From Salinivibrio socompensis S35 (GTDB taxonomy: Bacteria; Pseudomonadota; Gammaproteobacteria; Enterobacterales; Vibrionaceae), in NCBI RefSeq assembly GCF_000513715.1, contig NZ_AQOD01000063.1, positions 14-64,013 of the forward strand: 64,000 bases of DNA, in the 5' to 3' direction. Below the pieces are notes generated by a model. That model made no database searches. It was given only the letters and a program-made list of their open reading frames with translations, and was not told the origin of the DNA. Made by a program: the position numbers and the translations under genes. Shown piece by piece: positions 1 to 5,931 of this stretch (position 1 is its first letter; every line of letters begins with the position of its first letter).

Positions 1-65
1 CTATTTCGTTTTCTATGAGTCATATAGATAGTGACCTGTTGATCCGTGATTCGTGTTCCCGGCAC
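1..65 (-). CDS. istA: IstA-type transposase of IS21 family, N-terminal fragment
   Basis: A GTG codon at 65-63 lies 8-9 bases behind a GGAGG Shine-Dalgarno sequence and opens a frame that runs off the window. The 21 visible residues begin VPGTRITDQQV and continue IYMTHRKRN. The RITDQQV...YM pattern matches the N-terminal helix-turn-helix start of IS21-family IstA, the DNA-binding transposase that works with the ATPase IstB. Only the first 65 bases are visible, so completeness cannot be judged. Confidence 0.7.
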   Translation of the reverse strand, partial: MPGTRITDQQVTIYMTHRKRN

Positions 66-156
66 AGTGAACTCCCTCCGTTCTGCTGTACCGAACCTTA
101 TCAGACCAACCGGCCAAGATAATTGTCGCTAGACCGGCCACCGTAATTGTCGCTCA
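1..156 (-). mobile_element. End of an IS21-family insertion sequence, inserted in trbL
   Basis: Read leftward, the element appears to begin with TG at position 156. It carries two tandem copies of a terminal-type repeat (AGCGACAATTA then TGGCCGGT), at about 131-156 and 108-131, spaced 24 bp apart. Multiple repeated terminal sequences are typical of IS21-family ends. About 70 bp further in, an istA-like reading frame starts. The native trbL sequence stops matching its family at this border. The other end and any target-site duplication are outside the window, so the exact boundary is inferred. Confidence 0.75.
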
Positions 157-622
157 ATACCATAGGGCTAGTGATGCTATAGCTGCTCGCTGCCTTAGCG
201 ATAATATCAAATGCAATATCTATCGGCGTGGACGGATTCAACCCCCTTGGCAGACCGGAAGCTTCAGCCGCGATATTTCTCAGCGAGTTGATAATATCCA
301 TTGCAAAGCCAGGCCCATTGATCAACAGCCACCAAAAGAACCCGGTAGTAATGGTGAAACGGGTAAACTCGGCAAAGAACTCGCCAATGTCGGCCTTGCG
401 CAGTGCCATCATGCCGAACGTCCAAACCATCGAGATAACAACGAGGGTCCAGAATAACCAGGACGCATGATCAGTAATTGTTGTCGCCCAATTTGAGCTT
501 TCGGTTAAAAAACGGTCCGAAACTTCATTCAACACACCGCCTTTATCTATTTCGGCAAAGGCGGCTGGTGAAATGGAAGCAAAGGGCAGTACTGCCCCAA
601 AGCGAAGAAGTACTGTTTTCAT
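101..622 (-). pseudogene. trbL: trbL, conjugative transfer membrane protein, truncated by IS21-family end
   Basis: TrbL is a polytopic inner-membrane protein of P-type (IncP) mating-pair formation systems, related to VirB6. The frame starts with a signal-like segment (residues 1-23, ending AAFA) and has hydrophobic helices at about 52-75 and 90-110. It also has the conserved stretch AEASGLPRGLNPSTP near residues 118-132. Family members are several hundred residues long; this one stops at 173. The last ~16 residues (a twofold SDNY/GGR-like repeat) are encoded by the IS terminal repeats, so native trbL covers about 157-622 and the rest is a fusion tail. It follows trbK with a one-base gap. A complete distal half might lie beyond the IS. 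Confidence 0.85.
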
Positions 623-623
623 A

Positions 624-806
624 TCAGAACTCCTTGCTCTTAGAGCGGTCCACCGATTCTTTCAGGCTATCGTAGATAGTCCCGTCCTGCTTTTCGCACT
701 GCTCTTGCTGTTGGTTTGTATTTTCGCAGTTCTCTTCCTTCTCACCACACCCCACCATAAGGGACAACGAAAGCAGGAGTGTCAGCATTTGAATCATGTA
801 GTTCAT
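624..806 (-). CDS. trbK: TrbK-like entry-exclusion lipoprotein
   Basis: This is a 60-residue lipoprotein. It has an N-terminal hydrophobic signal (residues 5-18) and a lipobox LMVGC, followed by a short charged, Cys- and Gln-rich mature part. Its place between trbJ and trbL matches trbK of RP4, whose product sits at the inner membrane and blocks entry of a related plasmid. Sequence similarity in this family is low, so the call rests on size, lipobox and synteny. Its final codons (SKEF and stop) also form the AAGGAG ribosome-binding site of trbL, and the tail resembles that of TrbJ. Confidence 0.7.
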   Translation of the reverse strand: MNYMIQMLTLLLSLSLMVGCGEKEENCENTNQQQEQCEKQDGTIYDSLKESVDRSKSKEF

Positions 807-808
807 AC

Positions 809-1588
809 TTAGTACTCCTTGCTGTGAGAACGGTTGACTGGCTCTGACAGCCCCTCATAGAGCTTATCGCGTGAAGCCTGATACTGAGCTTCGCGATCAG
901 CATCCGCCTGCATTCGAGTGCCAACGGCATTCTGCTGGGCAATCAGCAAACTGCGGATTTGCAGGAGCTGGTTGGCCTGGTTGCTGGCGAGCTGGTTAGC
1001 GTACCCGATGGCGGCCAGTTGGCCGTCTGCGCCCTGGGCGGCAGATTGCAGGCGGTTAAGCTGTCGGGCGTCGGCTTCAAGATTGACTTGCTGCTGCTCC
1101 AGGCCCTTAAACAGCGCGTCGTTGGCCTTCTTCTGCGATTCAGACGCCAGGCGACGGTTCTCGGCCATCGCGGCTCGTTCGGCATCACTGCATCCCGCCG
1201 CCGAGAAACAAGGCGAGCTGCGGTAATAGGCCACGTCCTGGAACTTGCCCAGGTAGCATCGGAGGCTGCCAAGCTGGTTCTGGTAATAGGCGAGCGTGTT
1301 GGTCGCCTGGTTCAGATCGTTTATGGTGCGCTGCGCCTGGTCCCAAATATGGGCCGCCGGGGCCATCGTGTTTTGCAGTTGGTTTTCGTACTGCTGGAGT
1401 TGGGTTTGGTATTCCTGAATCTGCTTGGCCGTCTGCGCGACCGCTTCCAAAGCAGACATGATGTTTTGCGTCAGATTGGTGCCATCAACTACTGGAATAC
1501 CGGCGTAGACGGGTTGCAAAGTGCAGGTCGTCATAACGACGGCCAGAGCAATTTTAGCGGCTAAATTTTTTCTTCTAACTTTTTGCAT
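809..1588 (-). CDS. trbJ: TrbJ, P-type conjugative transfer protein (VirB5-like)
   Basis: The 259-residue protein has a cleavable signal peptide (about 1-29, ending VYA). The mature part is a long, Gln-rich, coiled-coil-prone helical protein containing TNLTQNIMSALEAVAQTAKQI, typical of TrbJ. TrbJ is a periplasmic component of IncP-type mating-pair formation and is VirB5-like. Two cysteine pairs lie in the middle (C113, C127, C133). The gene starts at ATG 1588 behind GGAG and leads a trbJ-trbK-trbL operon; trbB-trbI, which precede trbJ in RP4, are absent here. The C-terminal SKEY codons supply the Shine-Dalgarno sequence for trbK. Confidence 0.9.
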   Translation of the reverse strand: MQKVRRKNLAAKIALAVVMTTCTLQPVYAGIPVVDGTNLTQNIMSALEAVAQTAKQIQEYQTQLQQYENQLQNTMAPAAHIWDQAQRTINDLNQATNTLAYYQNQLGSLRCYLGKFQDVAYYRSSPCFSAAGCSDAERAAMAENRRLASESQKKANDALFKGLEQQQVNLEADARQLNRLQSAAQGADGQLAAIGYANQLASNQANQLLQIRSLLIAQQNAVGTRMQADADREAQYQASRDKLYEGLSEPVNRSHSKEY

Positions 1589-1673
1589 ACGTTGATCTCC
1601 ATTACCAATGAATGCTTTATCGTGCCTTTCAATGCATAACGTATAAGCTCAATAATTGGACATAAAAGTTGAC
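1589..1673 (-). promoter_or_regulatory. trbJ promoter/leader, duplicated upstream of alpA
   Basis: Starting at GTCAAC (1673-1668) and read leftward, this leader aligns without gaps to the leader of alpA (4811-4726). About 45 of the first 70 positions are identical, with the blocks GTCAAC, CCAATT, ATTG...GGCAC, ATA.AGC and TTCAT. The ATGCAAA start context is also shared. A weak -10-like GATAAA lies near 1621-1616. No good -35 is visible, which suggests an activated promoter or a shared operator. Function is inferred. Confidence 0.55.
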
Positions 1674-1740
1674 ATGAAGAAATTTAAGCCAATAACTCCT
1701 ACGGCGGCAGCCGGTAGCCTCGAAGAGCAAGATTCCCGTT

Positions 1741-1860
1741 GAGCACCTCCGGTGCGAATAAAGGGGAGTGAAATAGGAACCGCCGACTTGTCGGTGGGCC
1801 TACTTCACCTATCTTGCCCGCCTTTCAGCGTTGTTTACGCCAAGGAAAGTGTTGCCGCGA
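1741..1860 (+). other. oriT: oriT of IncP (RP4) type with nic site at 1816/1817
   Basis: The segment contains GGGCCTACTTCACCTATC, followed by TTGCCCG. This is nearly identical to the RP4 oriT core, where TraI cleaves after ATCCTG; here the site reads ATCTTG with predicted nicking between 1816 and 1817. Just upstream is an imperfect inverted repeat at 1780-1797 (CCGCCGAC tt GTCGGTGG), in the position of the TraJ-binding arms. Flanking GAATAAAGGGG and CCAAGGAAAGT also correspond to RP4. The RP4 sequence is from memory. No relaxase gene is visible in the window, so mobilization needs a relaxase encoded to the left or in trans. Confidence 0.9.
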
Positions 1861-2559
1861 AAATCTTGTTTTTAGTGCAAACCATATAAAATCGCTTGTT
1901 CACCTTCTTGCTAGAACAGAAGCACGAAATAAACGCGTATTATCAGGCAATTACTACGCTAACGCGGGGGTTTACACAGCAAACAAACACAGGAATACAC
2001 AGCTTTACTAATTCAGGAGGGATAGCGCCCCTCAAGTGTCAATGAAACGTACGAGTGCTAGCAACTCATCGAATGTAGAGCGCTGTATTCCATGGGTTTT
2101 CAAACTCACCAGACACTCTCGTCGGCCTTTTCTTTGACAGTTTCAGATTGGTATCGGTTGGGTCATACGGTCAGGAAGGACCGCTATCAACACCCTGTGC
2201 GTGTCGAGCCGCTAGCGCCCAACTTCGGACAGCTTTTCGGGCACAGCGTCAATGCGAATAGGAATGTAGCGTTGTAGTATGTTGTATGGTGCTACTACAT
2301 ACTACAAACCGCACAAATTTTCAGCCTACTACCGCCTGAAGTGGCTATTCATCTTGATGTATGGAATACGGCTTTCTGAGCCGCCCAGAGAGGCGCTTCA
2401 GGCATCACCCTCCGCCAACCCCTAGCCAGCCTCTGATCGACGCTCCTGGAGCTTATAAGGCGGCTTTGGTCTGTCCTTCGGACGGATTGAACACCAAGAA
2501 GAGGTAATAGCCCTTGGCGAGGAAGCAGAATCGGCCCCTCTCTTGGCGTTAAAACATCG
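1861..2559. other. Gene-free stretch between oriT and the replication region
   Basis: I find no convincing gene here. Open frames of 60-79 codons exist on both strands, but they lack plausible starts and recognisable protein sequence, and one overlaps the palindrome at 2272-2307. RP4 would have traK on this side of oriT, but no TraK-like frame is present. Short hairpins (GTCTGTCC/GGACGGAT near 2470-2490) may belong to the replication origin. Confidence 0.5.
2272..2307. repeat. Inverted repeat TTGTAGTATG / CATACTACAA
   Basis: A perfect 10-bp inverted repeat has arms at 2272-2281 and 2298-2307, with a 16-base spacer that contains further TAGTA/TACTAC-like bases. It lies in gene-free DNA between oriT and the candidate oriV. 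It could be an operator or a partition or binding site, and it has no T-run of a terminator. Function is unknown. Confidence 0.6.
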
Positions 2560-2791
2560 GCCAAAGGCCGATTGAGTTGGCAAAGCATGAACGCGCCATT
2601 CAGGCGCGGGCTATGCCGCGCATGATGGATATTCTTTGGAATATCTTGGATCGATTTCCAAAACAGGCCGGAAAGCCTTGCCCTGCAAGCGTTTGCGCGA
2701 TTGAAGCGGGTACTGTTATGCCGGGGATGGGATACTGTTATGCCGGGGCACGGGTACTATTATGCCGGGGATGGGTGCTGTCGCGCCGGGG
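2560..2791. other. oriV: Candidate IncQ-type oriV: 22-bp iterons plus hairpins
   Basis: Four direct repeats of the type GGGTACTGTTATGCCGGGG start at about 2708, 2729, 2751 and 2773, with 21-22 bp periodicity; the fourth is degenerate. They overlap the last codons of repC. Next to them are an AT-rich patch (about 2625-2665) and short hairpins (ATCGGCC/GGCCGAT near 2557-2573; GCGCC/GGCGC near 2593-2607). IncQ plasmids use iterons of 20-22 bp bound by RepC next to an AT-rich segment, so an origin is plausible. The exact limits, and whether it still fires, are not shown. Confidence 0.6.
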
Positions 2792-3646
2792 GGTGGCCTG
2801 GTTGACCCCTGGCCGCCTAATTTCCCATTTCCCCTTGGCGTATTCATGTACAGTCCAACCCACTGAAATAAGTTCAGTCAATGCTTTCCGGGCCGTCTGA
2901 CGGCGCTTTTTCAAGGTGTTGGGGTTCTTCGTTTCGTCCGGCCAAACGTAGTTGCAAAGAGTATCCCGTTCTACCCGCCCAGATTTACCGGCATCAATCC
3001 AGCCCGATAATCGCTGATGTATTAATCGAGCAGGATCGGTCTGTAGCGCCCGAACCTCAGTCATGTCGAGCCGAGTATGTGGACGCTCTCCCATTACAGC
3101 CTCTGCTAATCGAGGATTAAGGCTGACAAACAGTTTACCTTCCCGGTCGTCGCTGACGTAATCGGACAGTATGCGGAACCCCTGACGCTGCCCGTTACGC
3201 TCCACAATGACCGATACTGCCCATAGGCGCTCGATGCTATCGCGGATAGTTTTGAACTGGCTGCCTCCATCGTCGGCATAACCAAGTTCTCGGGCCAATT
3301 GTCGGAAGCTGCCCTTGGCAACCATTGCATCCTTCTCAACCGCGTCCCACTTCAGGTCTAACAAGAGACGCAATTGCTGCCCAACTTCTGATTCTGTTTC
3401 GTTTCGCAGCACAATCCCGCGTCCTCCATCACCAGAAATTGCGGCCATAGCCACAAGCCCTTGTAAGATACGAAGATCATCAACACCTAGAGGCTCGGGC
3501 CCCCAGAAACGTATCGAATCCTCGCCATGGGTATAGGTTACGTCCAGCTTGAGCCGCTTGCGCTCTCCACGCTTCAGACTACGGAACAAGCCAGGAGCCA
3601 GGCAGTGAGCTGGATCATGTCGAACGTGGGTAAGATCAAAGCTCAT
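2738..3646 (-). CDS. repC: RepC, IncQ-type replication initiator
   Basis: RepC binds the oriV iterons and opens the origin in RSF1010-type plasmids. The conserved N-terminal block HVRHDPAHCLAPGLFRSLKR and the internal GPEPLG.DDLRILQGLVAMA and RLIHQRLSGWID segments are clearly IncQ RepC. I start it at ATG 3646 (MSFDLTHVRHD), which is preceded by GGGGAGG; an upstream in-frame start would add 14 unrelated residues. It overlaps the end of repA by 11 bases, consistent with translational coupling. The last ~20 codons are formed by the iteron-like repeats, giving a Pro/Arg/Thr-rich tail. Confidence 0.92.
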   Translation of the reverse strand: MSFDLTHVRHDPAHCLAPGLFRSLKRGERKRLKLDVTYTHGEDSIRFWGPEPLGVDDLRILQGLVAMAAISGDGGRGIVLRNETESEVGQQLRLLLDLKWDAVEKDAMVAKGSFRQLARELGYADDGGSQFKTIRDSIERLWAVSVIVERNGQRQGFRILSDYVSDDREGKLFVSLNPRLAEAVMGERPHTRLDMTEVRALQTDPARLIHQRLSGWIDAGKSGRVERDTLCNYVWPDETKNPNTLKKRRQTARKALTELISVGWTVHEYAKGKWEIRRPGVNQATPRRDSTHPRHNSTRAPA

Positions 3647-4490
3647 CACGTGACCTCCCCTTAGATTTCTTGAATGGCAAAACGCCATTAGCTACGCGCT
3701 GCCTCTCAAGCACGGCAGGTTTCAGCACACCGCCCTCGTGACGCCGGAACCAACGCTCTGCGAAAGGAGAGCCATAATTCGCCTTGCTCACGCCATAGCG
3801 GACGAAGTACCCACGCTGACTATCATCAACACCCCATTCCTCAGCCTCGGTTTGCGTCATGCCAGACAGATACGATTGCCAGCGAATGTTATCGACCAGA
3901 ACAGACGACCCACGGCTGGCCTGTTGCTGGTCACCCGCACCAATCATGGCGGCGCTCTTACTGGCATGGTGCAAAAATACTATAGAGCACCCCGTATCGG
4001 CGGCAATGGCCTCCATACGTCCGATCACTTGCGCCATTGGACCGCTAACGTTTTCATCTTCGATGTGGAAACGACGTAAGGTATCCAGGATCATCAGGCG
4101 GCGGCCCGCAGCCGCTCGCTTAAGGCCATCGAACCAATCGAGACACATGATGTTGGGGCACCTTCCTATCAGCGGCTCAATCAGCAAGCCTTCAGCAACG
4201 GCTTGCCGCTGCTCGGCAGTGAGATGTGCCCCAAGCGCATGTAATCGGTGATGGATAGCAGCGGGAGGATCTTCTGCGGGAAGATAGATAACTTGCCCAA
4301 CAGGAAATTCTCCGACCTCCAGCAAGTCCGGGCCTCCAGCGATCTGCGTGGCAAGCTGTAAGGCCAGCATGGATTTTCCGGCACCACCTGGTGAAACCAA
4401 GGCCCCCACAGTGCCGGAAACCATGTTAGGTAAGACATAATCAAGAGGCAGCGGCGCTTCCGAAAAGGCCGCCATAAGATCAAGGGCCAT
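3636..4490 (-). CDS. repA: RepA, IncQ-type hexameric replicative helicase
   Basis: RepA is the RecA-fold 5'-3' DNA helicase of IncQ plasmids. The sequence carries the Walker A motif GGAGKS (residues 35-40), a Walker B-type strand RRLMILDTLRR with downstream HHASK, and the QQQASRGSSVLVDNIRW segment characteristic of RSF1010 RepA. Its length of 284 residues matches the family. The start is 4 bases after the alpA stop, and it overlaps repC. The third IncQ replication protein, primase RepB, is not in the window, so independent replication would need it from elsewhere. Confidence 0.92.
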   Translation of the reverse strand: MALDLMAAFSEAPLPLDYVLPNMVSGTVGALVSPGGAGKSMLALQLATQIAGGPDLLEVGEFPVGQVIYLPAEDPPAAIHHRLHALGAHLTAEQRQAVAEGLLIEPLIGRCPNIMCLDWFDGLKRAAAGRRLMILDTLRRFHIEDENVSGPMAQVIGRMEAIAADTGCSIVFLHHASKSAAMIGAGDQQQASRGSSVLVDNIRWQSYLSGMTQTEAEEWGVDDSQRGYFVRYGVSKANYGSPFAERWFRRHEGGVLKPAVLERQRVANGVLPFKKSKGRSRDEL

Positions 4491-4494
4491 ACTG

Positions 4495-4725
4495 TTAGGC
4501 CCCTATCGTGTTGCCAGGCCGAGTAGCCTGGATTCCTGAAGACTTACGCTCCTCAATCCACTGCTCTACTTCCGACAGGTCCCACGCGACGTTTCTGCTG
4601 GTAAGTGCAATTCGACGGGGAAACTCACCTCGCTTCTCCAAGTTGTAAATTGTCCGTGAGGAGAGAGGAATCATCTCCAAGAGCACTTTTCGATTGATCA
4701 GCGTCTTGTTTGCCATTGTTTGCAT
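4495..4725 (-). CDS. alpA: AlpA/excisionase-family small DNA-binding protein
   Basis: The 76-residue protein has a winged-HTH pattern (INRKVLLEMIPLSSRTIYNLEKRGEFPRRI, with WDLSEVEQWIEERK) typical of the AlpA family. Such proteins act as excision factors or as activators of integrase or replication genes in integrative elements. It is the first gene of alpA-repA-repC, with GGAGG seven bases before ATG 4725. Its leader is a copy of the trbJ leader, so this protein may regulate both operons, but that is inference. Confidence 0.8.
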   Translation of the reverse strand: MQTMANKTLINRKVLLEMIPLSSRTIYNLEKRGEFPRRIALTSRNVAWDLSEVEQWIEERKSSGIQATRPGNTIGA

Positions 4726-4811
4726 ACTTGTGCCTCCACTTACTTATGAAAGCTCTATAGTGCCCAGCAATGCCACTTGATTAAGGCTATAAATTGGCTA
4801 AAATGGTTGAC
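4726..4811 (-). promoter_or_regulatory. alpA-repA-repC promoter/leader, paralogue of trbJ leader
   Basis: This 86-base leader aligns without gaps to 1589-1673 over its first 70 bases (about 45 identities). A -10-like TATAGA lies at about 4759-4754 and there is no clear -35. GTTGACA at its outer edge (4806-4812, + strand) could also serve rightward transcription. The strong conservation upstream of two unrelated genes points to a shared regulator binding site. Confidence 0.55.
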
Positions 4812-4818
4812 AATTAAA

Positions 4819-5033
4819 ATGAGTCGAACATCGTCATCTGGGAAGGCTGTGATCCAATCGTCACAAAAGCTATCCAGCGTTTTGAAGAACGCTGGCATCC
4901 TTACTCTGCGTCCTCAAGACGCTACCCGATCGTGCGCTTGATAGAGGAAGTCATCGATCCTGCCCTGGCAACCTACATGGATACCCTTCCAGGAGCTACG
5001 CTGGTTATGTTCCTGGAGCCGGTACTGGACTAG
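4819..5033 (+). CDS. Possible small gene needing one frameshift (about 70 aa)
   Basis: From 4818 to the TAG at 5031-5033 one frame is open and reads like real protein: IVIWEGCDPIVTKAIQRFEE, then RWHPYSAS, RYPIVRLIEEVIDPAL, and VMFLEPVLD. It has no ATG, GTG or TTG near its start, but an ATG at 4819 sits just ahead in the next frame. A single-base shift right after that ATG would connect them. It ends about 20 bases before the gene at 5054, suggesting an operon. I do not recognise a family. Either a sequencing error, a remnant, or a spurious frame. Confidence 0.35.
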
Positions 5034-5053
5034 GATTCAGCGCGATCATTCGA

Positions 5054-5791
5054 ATGGTAGGACTTGAGGCCATGGAACGAATGCAACGCCAGTTACTGCG
5101 CCAGTTCATTAAAACAGTAGAACAGAAGACCACGACGGACGAGCACTTCATAGCGACTCTCGAATCCTTGACTGGACTGGTTTGGGATTGTGCTTGCAAG
5201 CGCCCCAAAAGATCATCCTCTACAAAAGGCGTCAACTTAAACACACAACGCAAACACGGTTTTTGCGAACTATGCGGAAACCAGACAGAGTTCGCGGCAT
5301 TCATGTCGACGGTGGCAGGCCAGCATATCAATGACGTAGAGCTAGAGGACCGTAAAAAACTTGAGCTCAGCCACCAGTACTGCGAAGTGCATAGACCCAA
5401 GTTGGCGAATGGTGAGTGGAACCCTACCTATAGGCAAGCAAAACGCTCTCTAACGCAATTTAATATCGAACTCAAACGACTGACCCATCAGTGTGCGAAT
5501 CGGTCCAAGCCTCACGCCATGTCAGGGGATGAGTTGATTGACAGCTACTTCTTCCAATTAATGCTACGACTAACTTTACAGCCAGCAGACAAAGCTGAAT
5601 TACGCAATCTTGCCCGCAGGATGGTGGACTCCAAACTATCGGACACCAAGAAAAAAATGCTGGTACTCAAGCGGTCAGGGTTCAGCCAGGCTGAAATTGG
5701 AAAACGAATACTGAACGCCAAGCAGCAGCCCATGACACGCCAAGCCGTGTCTAAAGCGTTGGCATCAGTTCGAAAGGAGTTCCTGTTATGA
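5054..5791 (+). CDS. Unrecognised protein with Cys/His cluster and C-terminal HTH
   Basis: The 245-residue protein has CELCGNQ at about residues 71-77 and YCEVHRPK near 109-116, a CxxC...CxxH arrangement that could bind zinc. Its C-terminal third (VLKRSGFSQAEIGKRI and TRQAVSKALASVRKEF) looks like a helix-turn-helix. It is transcribed divergently from alpA-repA-repC. A DNA-binding regulator of the element is a reasonable guess. The start is uncertain: ATG codons at 5054, 5072 and 5081 are possible, and GAGG at 5066-5069 favours one of the later two. Its stop overlaps the start of a 10-codon frame of no evident meaning. Confidence 0.7.
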   Translation: MVGLEAMERMQRQLLRQFIKTVEQKTTTDEHFIATLESLTGLVWDCACKRPKRSSSTKGVNLNTQRKHGFCELCGNQTEFAAFMSTVAGQHINDVELEDRKKLELSHQYCEVHRPKLANGEWNPTYRQAKRSLTQFNIELKRLTHQCANRSKPHAMSGDELIDSYFFQLMLRLTLQPADKAELRNLARRMVDSKLSDTKKKMLVLKRSGFSQAEIGKRILNAKQQPMTRQAVSKALASVRKEFLL

Positions 5792-5931
5792 AATCGGCTA
5801 AGACTCAGGAGAAATTTTAGCGGCTAAAATGCAGCGCTTGAAACCGGCCCATCTCCATAACCGATTTATGACACCGATCTCCTAATGCTAAACAGGTAAA
5901 CCAACCACATCAAAATCAGGTTTGCATACAG

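Noticed and set aside
1814-2277. Open frames of 61-65 codons right of oriT, where traK lies in RP4
   Set aside because: No similarity to TraK and the first frame starts inside the nic region; read as chance frames.
2349-2588. 79-codon frame on the minus strand downstream of repC
   Set aside because: Composition and lack of any recognisable motif, no Shine-Dalgarno sequence, and overlap with likely origin hairpins.
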